A stretch of 34,269 nucleotides of DNA from Pedobacter sp. UBA5917 (GCF_002432345.1 NZ_DJDT01000284.1:1-34269); one strand, 5' to 3'; shown: positions 15,108-23,924, counted from the stretch's first letter. The notes: generated by a model not told the origin, from the letters alone. A program made the numbers and translations.

Positions 15108-16280
15108 ATGCAACAATTAGTTAACAGAAATATAATCAAGCACATTCAAGATCAAAAAAGCAAATTCCCAATTATCGCATTAACCGGTCCCAGGCAATCA
15201 GGAAAAACCACCCTATTAAAAAACATTTTTAAAGATTATAGATACATTTCCTTAGAAAATCCTGACGTTAGGGCTTTTGCAACCGAAGACCCTAATGGTT
15301 TTTTAAACGAATACAACGATAAAGTGATTTTTGACGAGGTGCAAAGGGTACCATTACTTTTTTCTTATCTGCAGAGTATAGTTGATGAATCTAAAATAAT
15401 GGGCCAGTTTATTTTATCGGGTTCTCAAAATTTTCATTTAATGCGGGGAATTACGCAGAGTCTTGCGGGCAGGGTAGCATTATTTAAACTTTTGCCTTTT
15501 GATTTAACGGAGCTTAAAACCAATAATTTACTAGAAGATTCATATGCCACAGCCTGTGTTAAAGGTTTTTATCCCGCTATTTACGACCGTGACATACAAC
15601 CTAGCGTATATTTTGCAAATTATATACAGACCTACGTAGAAAAGGACGTAACTGAACTTTTAAATATTAAAGATTTACGGACATTCAGAACATTTATCGG
15701 CTTATGTGCCAACCAGGCCGGACAACTACTCAACCTAAGTTCACTCGCAAATGACTGCAATATCTCGCAACCAACCGCAAAAAGCTGGCTTTCAGTTTTA
15801 GAGAGCAGTTATATTATTTACCTTTTACAGCCATATTACGAAAACTTTAACAAGCGATTGGTAAAAACACCAAAATTATATTTTTATGATACAGGTCTTT
15901 TGTGCCATTTACTTAAAATTAACACCAGTGAGGCGTTAACAAAGAATAGGCTAAAGGGAAATATCTTTGAGAATATGGTAATTGCTGAATTTCAAAAACA
16001 AAACTATCACAACTATTTAAATAATGAATACTACTTTTGGCAAGATAGCAATGCCAACGAAATAGATTTACTTGAACCAACCAGTGATGGTTACTCGATA
16101 TTTGAAATTAAAGCCACCCAAACCGTTACCCCCGATCTTTTTAAAAACATGGATAAGTTTGAAGCTAATGCAAATCCTAAAAAAGTGGAGAAAACATTAA
16201 TCTATGGGGGATTAGAAAACCAGAAACGTAGCAAACACAAAGTTTTGAGCTGGAAATCTATTGAACAACAGCTAATTTAA
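15108..16280 (+). CDS. AAA+ ATPase with DUF4143 (AAA_14 family)
   Basis: A 390-residue ATPase of a widespread, poorly understood family. Walker A is GPRQSGKTT (27-35) with K33, and Walker B is VIFDEVQ (73-79). FILSGSQN (101-108) is the sensor-1 strand. A winged-helix-like segment covers about 208-236 (LSSLANDCNISQPTAKSWL). The C-terminal DUF4143 part ends in a PD-(D/E)xK-like core, EIDLL (318-322) and FEIK (332-335). Family members are often orphan, patchily distributed genes; links to mobile DNA or defence are suspected but not shown here. The gene looks AT- and Lys/Asn-rich next to its neighbours, consistent with acquisition (inference). Confidence 0.88.
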   Translation: MQQLVNRNIIKHIQDQKSKFPIIALTGPRQSGKTTLLKNIFKDYRYISLENPDVRAFATEDPNGFLNEYNDKVIFDEVQRVPLLFSYLQSIVDESKIMGQFILSGSQNFHLMRGITQSLAGRVALFKLLPFDLTELKTNNLLEDSYATACVKGFYPAIYDRDIQPSVYFANYIQTYVEKDVTELLNIKDLRTFRTFIGLCANQAGQLLNLSSLANDCNISQPTAKSWLSVLESSYIIYLLQPYYENFNKRLVKTPKLYFYDTGLLCHLLKINTSEALTKNRLKGNIFENMVIAEFQKQNYHNYLNNEYYFWQDSNANEIDLLEPTSDGYSIFEIKATQTVTPDLFKNMDKFEANANPKKVEKTLIYGGLENQKRSKHKVLSWKSIEQQLI

Positions 16281-16360
16281 CAATAATAAAGCCTCCTGAA
16301 TATAAAATAATATATCATAATTTTACACAGCTATTTACGTTTTTAATGCTGTTGATATCT

Positions 16361-16368
16361 TATATTTG
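16361..16368 (+). promoter_or_regulatory. Promoter -7 box of the thioredoxin-like gene
   Basis: TATATTTG matches TAnnTTTG, 31 bp before the start codon. The -33 box is unclear. Confidence 0.6.
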
Positions 16369-16399
16369 AGACCATTAAATAGAACCAATTAACTTATTC

Positions 16400-17554
16400 A
16401 TGAAAAAAATATTATTATCTGCAATGGCATTATTGCCCCTTGCAGCCTTAGCACAAAAGCCATTTACGGTAAATGGTAATATCAAAGGATTAAAAACCGG
16501 CGATAAGGTTTATCTGGTTTACAGAGCTAATGATAAATCAATCACCGATTCTGCAACTATTGCAAACGGTGCTTTCAGTTTTAAAGGTACTTTAACTGAT
16601 CCCGCTGCCGGAAACCTGTTCCTGAACAAAAATCCTTATGTTAACCGCCCGGCCAAAGGCGAAGTATTGGATTATATTTCTTTGTTCCTAGAGCCAACCG
16701 CAATCAAAATAACCGGAACAGATTCTATTAAAACAGCAGCAATTACCGGATCGGTGATTAATGATGACAGTAAAAAATTAAAAGCCCTGACCAAACCTGT
16801 TGACGACCGCATTAATGCGATTAACACAGAGTATGCGAAACTTACACCAGAGCAGCAAAAAGACCCTAAGGTAAGGGAAGATGCAATGAGCCGTTACGAG
16901 AAAGCCAGCGCAGATTTAACACCTATCTTATTGAGCTATGCCAGCAGCAATCCAAAATCTTATATCAGCTTAACAGCGCTTAACCAACTGGCTACAGATC
17001 CAGATCAGGTAGTGGCGGCAGAAAAGGCTTTTACCGGATTATCGCCGGAGCTGAAAGCAAGTGCTACAGGTAAAAGAATCGCCCAGATATTTGAAGCTGG
17101 AAGAAAAACAGCAGTTGGTGCAATGGCCATGGATTTTACACAGGCAGACACTACCGGCAAACCGGTAAAATTATCTGATTTTAAAGGTAAATATGTATTG
17201 GTTGATTTTTGGGCTTCGTGGTGCGGTCCATGCCGCCAGGAAAACCCAAATGTTGTAGTAGCTTACAATAAATTTAAAGATAAAGGCTTTACTGTATTGG
17301 GCGTTTCGTTAGATGGTGGTAATACCAGAACAACCAAAGCCGCATGGTTAAAAGCGATAGAAGCAGATAAATTAACCTGGACACACGTTTCTGACTTAAA
17401 CGGATGGAGTAACGAAGTAGCCAAAATGTATGGCATACAATCAATCCCTGCCAACTATTTAATTGATCCAACCGGAAAAATTATTGCCAAAGGATTAAGG
17501 GAGCAGGCTTTACAGGATAAACTACAGGAATTATTGGGAAATAAATCGAAGTAA
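16400..17554 (+). CDS. Secreted TlpA-like thiol:disulfide oxidoreductase with DUF4369 domain
   Basis: A 384-residue periplasmic protein. The signal peptide (MKKILLSAMALLPLAALAQ) ends near residue 19. DUF4369 occupies about 20-115 (FTVNGNIKGLKTGDKVYLVY), a typical N-terminal partner in Bacteroidota. A helical linker follows, then a TlpA/ResA-like thioredoxin domain (about 243-380) with the redox pair C275 and C278 in FWASWCGPCRQE. The cis-Pro loop is SIPANYLID. The Pro between the cysteines suits a reductive role such as cytochrome c maturation or disulfide reduction; the real partner is unknown. It stands alone with its own promoter and terminator. Confidence 0.92.
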   Translation: MKKILLSAMALLPLAALAQKPFTVNGNIKGLKTGDKVYLVYRANDKSITDSATIANGAFSFKGTLTDPAAGNLFLNKNPYVNRPAKGEVLDYISLFLEPTAIKITGTDSIKTAAITGSVINDDSKKLKALTKPVDDRINAINTEYAKLTPEQQKDPKVREDAMSRYEKASADLTPILLSYASSNPKSYISLTALNQLATDPDQVVAAEKAFTGLSPELKASATGKRIAQIFEAGRKTAVGAMAMDFTQADTTGKPVKLSDFKGKYVLVDFWASWCGPCRQENPNVVVAYNKFKDKGFTVLGVSLDGGNTRTTKAAWLKAIEADKLTWTHVSDLNGWSNEVAKMYGIQSIPANYLIDPTGKIIAKGLREQALQDKLQELLGNKSK

Positions 17555-17590
17555 CATCATATTATTTCCAGCATCCTTAGTACAAAATAG

Positions 17591-17611
17591 ACCCTGAAAT
17601 AAATTCAGGGT
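17591..17611. repeat. Short palindrome, dispersed-repeat type
   Basis: ACCCTGAA-ATAAA-TTCAGGGT, followed by GACG. It lies in the convergent spacer just before the bidirectional terminator and shows no T-run of its own. Confidence 0.55.
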
Positions 17612-17626
17612 GACGTAAAGGTAAAA

Positions 17627-17666
17627 AGAAACCCCGCAGATTAATAAATCTGAGGGGTTTCTTTTT
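17627..17666. terminator. Bidirectional terminator between tlpA-like gene and purD
   Basis: The stem AGAAACCCC-CAGATT / AATCTG-GGGGTTTCT has one mismatch and loop AATA. An A-run lies on its left and a T-run on its right, so it can end transcripts from both converging genes. Confidence 0.88.
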
Positions 17667-17679
17667 ATATCAAATTGGT

Positions 17680-18951
17680 TTAAACTAAATCAAAGCCAAT
17701 ATCTTCTCTGAAGTATTTACCATCGAAATAGATCCTTCCGGCATCAGCAGTTGCTGATTGTAACGCTGTAAATAAATCCTTCTGCAAACTGGTAATTGCA
17801 ATTACACGGCCGCCATTGGTTTTAACCACATCGTTTTCCAGAAGTGTACCTGCATGGAAAGCATTAGAATGGCGTAGGTTTTCGATTCCGGTAATGGCTT
17901 TTCCTTTAAGGTAATCACCCGGATAACCGCCCGCAACAATCATAACAGTAGCAGCAGTTTGATCAGAAATGACCAAGTTCACTTCATTCAGCTTTTTATC
18001 TGCAGTAGCCAAAAAGAGTTCAACCAGATCATTTTCTATCCTTGGGATTACACTTTCGGTTTCAGGATCGCCCATACGGGCATTGTATTCGATCACAAAA
18101 GGCTCTTCCCCAACTTTGATCAGTCCGAAAAAGATGAAACCTGTATAATCGATATTATCTTTCTTTAAACCTTCTACTGTTGGTTTAATGATGCGTTCTT
18201 CTACTTTCGCCAAAAACTCCGGAGTGGCAAACGGAACAGGCGAAACCGAGCCCATACCACCAGTATTTAAACCGGTATCGTTTTGACCGATACGCTTATA
18301 ATCTTTAGCCGAAGGAAGTGTAATATAGTTTTCGCCGTCGGTTAAAATAAACACCGAAAGTTCGATTCCGCTTAAAAACTGCTCAATAACTACGGTAGCT
18401 CCGGCTGCACCAAACTTACCGCCAAGCATCAGTTTTAATTCTTCCTGTGCCTCGATGGTCTCAGTGCAGATTAATACGCCTTTACCAGCAGCTAAACCAT
18501 CGGCCTTTAAAACAACAGGCAATGCATGGTTTTGAAGATAAGCCAAACCATCTTCTAAAGTTTCGGGGGTAAAAGATTTTGAAGCCGCGGTAGGAATGCC
18601 ATGACGCTCCATAAACTGTTTAGAAAAATCTTTACTCCCTTCTAAAATAGCTCCTTCTTTTTTAGGTCCGATAACAGGAATATGGGCAATCGCCTTATCA
18701 GCAAGGAAAAAATCGTGAATACCATTTACCAAAGGCTCTTCAGGACCTACAACAACCAGTTCGATGTTTTCGGTAAGTACTACTTTTTTAATGGCATCAA
18801 AATCGTTCACATTGATGTTGATATTGGTACCATAAGCTCCTGTGCCACCGTTTCCTGGAGCAATAATTAATTTATCGCAGTGCGAAGACTGGCTCATTTT
18901 CCAAGCGAATGCGCTTTCTCTGCCGCCTGAACCTAAAAGTAAGATATTCAT
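17680..18951 (-). CDS. purD: Phosphoribosylamine-glycine ligase
   Basis: Joins glycine to 5-phosphoribosylamine with ATP, the second step of purine synthesis. From the chosen ATG it has 423 residues, the normal PurD length. It starts MNILLLGSGGRESAFAWKM, the canonical N-terminus. GPEEPLVNGI, the ATP-grasp strand KADGLAAGKGV and YNARMGDPETE are the family signatures. The frame stays open upstream to an ATG at 19044, but that would add 31 hydrophobic residues with no family match. A TATCTTTG promoter box (18958-18965) also sits so close to 18951 that the mRNA would start about at this ATG, so the shorter start is preferred. Confidence 0.96.
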   Translation of the reverse strand: MNILLLGSGGRESAFAWKMSQSSHCDKLIIAPGNGGTGAYGTNININVNDFDAIKKVVLTENIELVVVGPEEPLVNGIHDFFLADKAIAHIPVIGPKKEGAILEGSKDFSKQFMERHGIPTAASKSFTPETLEDGLAYLQNHALPVVLKADGLAAGKGVLICTETIEAQEELKLMLGGKFGAAGATVVIEQFLSGIELSVFILTDGENYITLPSAKDYKRIGQNDTGLNTGGMGSVSPVPFATPEFLAKVEERIIKPTVEGLKKDNIDYTGFIFFGLIKVGEEPFVIEYNARMGDPETESVIPRIENDLVELFLATADKKLNEVNLVISDQTAATVMIVAGGYPGDYLKGKAITGIENLRHSNAFHAGTLLENDVVKTNGGRVIAITSLQKDLFTALQSATADAGRIYFDGKYFREDIGFDLV

Positions 18952-18957
18952 ATAGGG

Positions 18958-18965
18958 CAAAGATA
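18958..18965 (-). promoter_or_regulatory. Promoter -7 box of purD
   Basis: On the minus strand TATCTTTG matches TAnnTTTG. It ends 6 bases before the purD ATG, so the transcript is predicted to be leaderless or nearly so. Confidence 0.55.
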
Positions 18966-19007
18966 AATAAAAAGGTAAGATGTATGATGGAAAAGGGAAA
19001 ATGATGG

Positions 19008-19092
19008 ATGATGTAAAATGTAAGACGGATAATGTATCTAGCAATCAGGACTTCCTACATCATCCATATTACATCTAACATTTTACATCATT
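19008..19092. repeat. Imperfect long inverted repeat between purD and the reductase gene
   Basis: GATGTAAAATGTAAGA on the left faces TCTAACATTTTACATC on the right, with more partial symmetry toward the centre. The right arm overlaps the reductase stop codon. Possibly a terminator or a decayed dispersed repeat; no T-run is seen. Confidence 0.5.
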
Positions 19093-19963
19093 TAGCGCTT
19101 CTCGTCATCTGCTCCAACATATCCCACATTTCGTTAGGGATGGCTTCTAATCCGTTCATCTGGCCTGCGCCCTGCAACCATTCGCCACCATCGATGGTAA
19201 TTACTTCCCCGTTGATGTATCCGGAGAAATCGCTCACGAGAAATGCCGCTAAATTGGCTAGTTCCTGATGATCGCCCACCCTTTTTAATGGCACACGGTT
19301 TTTAAAGTCGAATTTTTTGGCCAGATCGCCGGGCAATAAACGCTCCCAGGCACCTTTGGTTGGAAATGGCCCTGGCGCAATGGCATTGGTACGGATGCCG
19401 TATTTGCCCCACTCTACTGCTAAAGATCTGGTTAAGGCCAAAACGCCACCTTTTGCACAGGCAGAAGGAACCACATAGGCCGAACCTGTAAATGCGTAAG
19501 TGGTAACGATATTTAAAACGGTTGCAGGCTGTTTTTCTTTAATCCAATGTTTACCGAAAGTAAGCGTACAGTTTACGGTTCCTTTTAATACAATATCGAT
19601 AATAGACGAAAATGCATTGGCCGATAACCGCTCAGTTGGAGAAATAAAATTACCTGCAGCATTATTCAACAGCACATCAACCGACCCAAAACGTTCAAGG
19701 GTTTTAGCAAGAACATTTTCCACCTGTGTAACCTCTCTCACATCGCAGGCCACTGCCAGTATTTTACCACCTGTTTTCTCTTCCATTTCGTCGGCAGTTT
19801 TTTGAAGAACATCCTGCTTACGACTGGTAATGACCAGATTGGCACCCAATTTCAGGAAATAAACACCCATTGCCTTCCCCAGTCCGGTTCCGCCACCTGT
19901 AATTACAATGGTTTTTCCTTTTAAAGCGTCTTCTCTAAGCATTGGTGAGTTATAACTGAACAT
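19088..19963 (-). CDS. 2,4-dienoyl-CoA reductase, short-chain dehydrogenase (DECR) type
   Basis: Expected to reduce 2,4-dienoyl-CoA with NADPH to 3-enoyl-CoA during breakdown of unsaturated fatty acids. The 291-residue SDR has a glycine motif ITGGGTGLGKAM (21-32) and LLNNAAGNF (98-106). The catalytic site is of mitochondrial DECR1 type: Y156 and K171, 15 residues apart instead of the usual four, within TTYAFTGSAYVVPSACAKGG. NAIAPGPFPTKGAWERL and ELANLAAFLVSDFSGYINGEV also follow DECR1. It is unrelated to the flavin Fe-S FadH used by enterobacteria. It lies downstream of an enoyl-CoA isomerase-like gene on the same strand (167-bp gap). Residue M8 is an alternative start. Confidence 0.88.
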   Translation of the reverse strand: MFSYNSPMLREDALKGKTIVITGGGTGLGKAMGVYFLKLGANLVITSRKQDVLQKTADEMEEKTGGKILAVACDVREVTQVENVLAKTLERFGSVDVLLNNAAGNFISPTERLSANAFSSIIDIVLKGTVNCTLTFGKHWIKEKQPATVLNIVTTYAFTGSAYVVPSACAKGGVLALTRSLAVEWGKYGIRTNAIAPGPFPTKGAWERLLPGDLAKKFDFKNRVPLKRVGDHQELANLAAFLVSDFSGYINGEVITIDGGEWLQGAGQMNGLEAIPNEMWDMLEQMTRSAK

Positions 19964-20130
19964 AATTGTATTTGGTTAATTGTTGAGGTTTAATTGTTTA
20001 TTGTTGAGATTGTTTTATTGCTGGTAATGGTTAATCGTATAAACTGGTTAATGGTTTAATGGTTCATAGTTGATAGTCAAATTGTTTACATCAAACCGTT
20101 AATTGAAAACTGCAAACCGCCAACTGATAA

Positions 20131-20892
20131 CTATTTCCGTTGCAGATTAGCTAAAATCGTTTGCAAAATATGGCGTGTTGCCGGCGACCACCATTGGGCC
20201 AACATTTTCTCCAAAGTTTCTGATTGATCGGCCGATACCGCAGCAATGAGTTCTTCGCGGATATTAAGCTTACTTTGCGACCATGTATTGCTTTCGAGTT
20301 CCATGTACTTTTTAATTTTACGTTCAGCAGCTGTAAGCATGCTTTCGTTTTTAACCACTTCATCCACCAAACCTGCTTTTAAGGCCTCCTCCGGGCTGTA
20401 CAATTTGCCCGAAAGCAAACTACGGCTAGCTTCGGCTTTGCCTATCCAAAAAGCATATAACTGGAAAATACTGTTTGGCACAATAATACCTACGGGCACT
20501 TCATTTAAACCGATAATATATTGCCCTTCGGCCATAATACGATAATCGCAAGCCAGGGCCATCACACAACCACCTGCCGGACTATGGCCACTGATGGCTG
20601 CAATAATCGGTTTTTTAAAAGCAACCATATTAGCTGTAAAGCCTAGAAACAATTCCCAGAAAGATTTAGCTTCCTCTTCGTTATAGTTATAGAGTTCTAT
20701 CAAATCTAAACCTGCAGAAAAAAAAGGTGCGGTTCCGGTTAAAATTACGCCGCCGATATTATCATCGGCAGCGATATTTTTAAGCATATCATTAAGTTCG
20801 GTAATCAGCTCGCGGTTTAAAGCGTTCGATTTACCCCTATCCAATGTAATGGTTGCTAAACGGTCTTTAACACTTACTTTTATTGTATTCAT
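20131..20892 (-). CDS. Enoyl-CoA hydratase/isomerase, resembling delta3,delta2-enoyl-CoA isomerase
   Basis: A 253-residue crotonase-fold protein. The oxyanion hole comes from FSAGLDL (58-64) and GHSPAGGC (102-109). The segment ALACDYRIMAEGQYIIGLNEVPVGII follows mitochondrial ECI1 closely, including the single acid E131, the expected isomerase base; crotonase-type hydratases use two Glu. It probably moves the double bond of 3-enoyl-CoA to the 2-trans position. With the DECR-type gene downstream this gives both auxiliary steps for unsaturated fatty acids. The 167-bp spacer between them is AT-rich low-complexity sequence without a gene. Hydratase activity cannot be excluded. Confidence 0.85.
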   Translation of the reverse strand: MNTIKVSVKDRLATITLDRGKSNALNRELITELNDMLKNIAADDNIGGVILTGTAPFFSAGLDLIELYNYNEEEAKSFWELFLGFTANMVAFKKPIIAAISGHSPAGGCVMALACDYRIMAEGQYIIGLNEVPVGIIVPNSIFQLYAFWIGKAEASRSLLSGKLYSPEEALKAGLVDEVVKNESMLTAAERKIKKYMELESNTWSQSKLNIREELIAAVSADQSETLEKMLAQWWSPATRHILQTILANLQRK

Positions 20893-20900
20893 ATTGTAAA

Positions 20901-20958
20901 TAGTATCAGGATTTGAAAATATAGTATCAAGATTTGAGTATTGAGTATCAAATACTGA
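20901..20958. repeat. 21-bp spaced repeats upstream of the isomerase gene
   Basis: TAGTATCAGGATTTGA (20901) and TAGTATCAAGATTTGA (20922) differ by one base. A third AGTATCAA at 20944 keeps the 21-bp period and forms the palindrome GTAT-CAA-ATAC. They begin 9 bp before the start codon of the minus-strand gene. Confidence 0.55.
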
Positions 20959-21019
20959 GAATCAAGACAAACACACACAAGCTATGCATGCATACTAATT
21001 CAAATTTATCTATTTTTTA

Positions 21020-23710
21020 CTATTTCACATCATAAGTATAAACTTTTCTGCCCAAATGGCCCGAGGCATCGATCCCTTCAATCACGACGCGGTAATTTCC
21101 AGGTTCGTCGGCGTTATAGAATTCGAACTTTGCTTTTCCGTCTTTTTCTGCCACCACCTGTGGGTTCCAATAAATTGTTGTTCTTAAATCGGCCCTGCTG
21201 CTGGTGCTTTCAGCATCGTATTTTGGCGAATAAAAGGCACGCGAAATCGAGAATCCTTTAGGGTTTAAGGTTACAATACCCGGCGCATAACGATTAGTGC
21301 TTCTTCCTCCGTCGCCCCGTTTAGTGGTGATGATAATCACCCCGCCACTACCCTGCGAACCATAAATTGCCGTATTTCCAATACTTTTCAGCAATTCTAT
21401 AGATTCAACATCAGAAGGAACCACGTTATCAAGAAAATCGGCTTCCATTTGCATTCCATCAACAATAATCTGGACCGGGGTATTTTGGCTGCGCATTAAA
21501 TAAGGTACATTCCCTCTAAAAATCACCCCCGGCAAACGGCCCTGCAAGCATTGCGAAAGGGTTACACAGGTAGACAATTGATCGGCCGTCATTACATAAT
21601 CAGCCCTACCCGCGCCATTCAGGTTTGAGGAATTTTTAGCGGGGTTTTTCTTTTCGGTAATGGTTACCTCTTCCAGTTTAATGGTTCTTTCGAGTAAGCC
21701 CAAGCGGGTCATCTCGTTAAAATAGTTATCACTTTCCTTAATATATTTCATTAAGGTATTGTTCACATTTACATCAATATCGGCACCGTTTTTATTTTTG
21801 GTTACAATCTGGCCTGGAACAACATCGAGGTTGATATCAACAAACTTACGTTCGGTTTTGGTTCTGGCCTGTACCACAAATTTTGTACTGTCGCTAAATT
21901 CAAGATTATCGAAAACGAATTTCCCCTCTGCATTGGTAACGGTATCCAAAATGTACATCGTTCCTTTTGTAGCCATTAACATTACTTTTCCACCCGGAAC
22001 AGGTTTATTCCCTTTGGTTACTGTACCGCTGATGGTAATAGATTGTTCGGGTTTATAGGTAATGGCCGGACCAACGTTATTGATGATATTTTTCCAAATA
22101 AACCTTCTCCAGCCCTGTGTTAACATCAGGTTATCGAGCTCTTTTTGGGTCTGAATATCATCTTTCAAAAAATAGTGGTTGGGTTTCTCCACATAACCGG
22201 TCAAGTCAGAAGTAAGCAATAGAGAGGTAAGGATATTCGATTCGTTATCTTCATCAGGAGCTACCTTGGTTGCATTGGTAACGGCAACAGAGAAACTGCC
22301 CAGTACCGGTTGTCCGCCATTAACAGCATCGAAAGTAAAGGTGGCTTTTCCCTTTTTCGCTGTCGAAGCCCCAGATGAATTAAGCGATAAATCGATCAAA
22401 CCAGATTTATTGTTTACAAAGATCAAGCGCTCCGCAACAGGCTGGTTGGCTCCCGAGAACAAAGTGAACTGGACAATTCCGGTTGGCAGGTTCTTTTTAG
22501 GGATATTGGCCAATAGCACCTGCTTATCCATTTTAGCTTTTGAGACGTAATACACGTTTCCACCGTGCTGCGCTACAACTTTCAACTCTTCGCCGTTTAC
22601 CAGATCGGCACTGGCCAAAATTTTAAGCGTTACTTTACCGGTATCCAGTGCATTTAAGGAAACCGTATAACCACTTTTGGATGCTGTAGGAAGTTTTATA
22701 GTTTTCTGGGATCCATCTTTAAACTTAATTTTAGCAGAATATGATTTTCCGGCCTGGTTGTTAAAAACAAAATTGCCCATTCCCAGGTAACTCGTTGCAA
22801 AACTGGTTACTTCGGCTCCGGCATCATCAACAATGGTACCTTCTACATCTTCGCCCTTACCACTTGAGTTTACTGCTTTTATTGCCACTTTTTGAGGCAG
22901 TTCTTCTATCAGTGATCCTCCTTCCGGCATAAACTGAACATCTACATCATTTGAGGTTGAAGTGATCGGGATTGATTTGATTACTTTCTGTTTGTTATCA
23001 AGGGTAATGGTGGCTACAATCTTACCCGATTTATTGGTAAAGGGCTGGCTATTGGCAAAATTGATTACGGCATCACCGGTTAAACTGGTTTTTACTTTGC
23101 CTTTTGCAACTGAGCGATAATCTAACTGCACATCATAACTTACCTCATTCTCGCTATAAGCCACTCCGTTTTTATCCTCGAAATGAACTGTGGCACTTAC
23201 TTTATCGGCATTGTTTTCTTTGGTAAAGTTATAGGTGGTTTTTGTAAAAACTTTGTTAGCCCAACTGTTTCCGATCTTAATTGTCTTATCGAAGAAGAAA
23301 TCTGTACCAAAATTCCGCATGTAATTGGTATATGCCCTGATGCGGTAATTGCCCTCGCCAAGTGAATCTGTAAGCTTAAAATCGCCCCAGGTGATGCCGC
23401 CCATTATAGGCAATTTTAGCATTTTTTTAAGGGAATCTTTTTCGTTAATCAGCTCTACATAAAGTATTTTACTGATGTTTGATGGGGCCGAAGTTTTGGT
23501 ATTTACAACATAGGCTTTGAACCAAATATCGTCTCCAATGGCGTAATAGGGCTTATCTAAATGAAGATGGACTTTTTCCTGTGGGTATTTGCTGGTGTAA
23601 TCTTCGAATTTTTGTAAGAGCTGACTGAAGGGGTCATCGTCCATTTTAAATGCGGTAAATCCGAGCAATAAACAGACAAAACTGAGTGCGAGAATAATTC
23701 TGGGTTTCAT
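21020..23710 (-). CDS. Large periplasmic macroglobulin-like protein with a TonB-receptor plug domain and no barrel
   Basis: An 896-residue exported protein. A signal peptide or anchor covers about 1-21. Next comes an MG2-like macroglobulin domain, EKVHLHLDKPYYAIGDDIWFK (about 45-65), and further beta domains. A carboxypeptidase-regulatory-like domain follows (about 578-650, SGTVTKGNKPVPGGKVML). A SusC/TonB-receptor plug domain lies at about 695-799 (QIIVDGMQ, DVESIELLKSIGNTAIYGSQ, GGVIIITTKRG). The outer-membrane beta-barrel that normally follows a plug is absent. The last 97 residues form a macroglobulin-like beta domain (YWNPQVVAEKDGKAKFEFY). The role is unknown; an envelope surface or assembly role is inference. 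It has no clear operon partner. Confidence 0.85.
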   Translation of the reverse strand: MKPRIILALSFVCLLLGFTAFKMDDDPFSQLLQKFEDYTSKYPQEKVHLHLDKPYYAIGDDIWFKAYVVNTKTSAPSNISKILYVELINEKDSLKKMLKLPIMGGITWGDFKLTDSLGEGNYRIRAYTNYMRNFGTDFFFDKTIKIGNSWANKVFTKTTYNFTKENNADKVSATVHFEDKNGVAYSENEVSYDVQLDYRSVAKGKVKTSLTGDAVINFANSQPFTNKSGKIVATITLDNKQKVIKSIPITSTSNDVDVQFMPEGGSLIEELPQKVAIKAVNSSGKGEDVEGTIVDDAGAEVTSFATSYLGMGNFVFNNQAGKSYSAKIKFKDGSQKTIKLPTASKSGYTVSLNALDTGKVTLKILASADLVNGEELKVVAQHGGNVYYVSKAKMDKQVLLANIPKKNLPTGIVQFTLFSGANQPVAERLIFVNNKSGLIDLSLNSSGASTAKKGKATFTFDAVNGGQPVLGSFSVAVTNATKVAPDEDNESNILTSLLLTSDLTGYVEKPNHYFLKDDIQTQKELDNLMLTQGWRRFIWKNIINNVGPAITYKPEQSITISGTVTKGNKPVPGGKVMLMATKGTMYILDTVTNAEGKFVFDNLEFSDSTKFVVQARTKTERKFVDINLDVVPGQIVTKNKNGADIDVNVNNTLMKYIKESDNYFNEMTRLGLLERTIKLEEVTITEKKNPAKNSSNLNGAGRADYVMTADQLSTCVTLSQCLQGRLPGVIFRGNVPYLMRSQNTPVQIIVDGMQMEADFLDNVVPSDVESIELLKSIGNTAIYGSQGSGGVIIITTKRGDGGRSTNRYAPGIVTLNPKGFSISRAFYSPKYDAESTSSRADLRTTIYWNPQVVAEKDGKAKFEFYNADEPGNYRVVIEGIDASGHLGRKVYTYDVK

Positions 23711-23852
23711 GTGGTTAGGTAATATAAATAAGCCTCAAGGTACAAAACCTGTGGCATACTTTTATGAAGTTACCGTGAAATTTAGTTAGTATAGCGCTGA
23801 GATAGGCGTTAAGCGATTAGCGTTGACTTAACCATTGATAAACGATTTTAAT

Positions 23853-23924
23853 GAAACCTTCCTGCAGTGTGCAGCGAACTCTCATGAGTAGTAGAAAGCA
23901 TCCGCCCCAGGAGAGCATGGTTTC
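23853..23924. other. GC-rich segment with possible multibranch RNA fold
   Basis: Closing helix GAAACC (23853-23858) / GGTTTC (23919-23924). Inside are the hairpin CTGCA-GTG-TGCAG (23862-23874) and a helix CTCTC (23879-23883) / GAGAG (23911-23915). It stands out from the AT-rich surroundings. It lies about 140 bp upstream of the minus-strand plug-domain gene. No known RNA family was recognised. Confidence 0.35.

Noticed and set aside
18952..19044. Longer purD start adding 31 hydrophobic residues that resemble a membrane segment
   Set aside because: PurD is cytosolic and its family begins at MNILLLGSGG. The promoter box lies inside the extra part.
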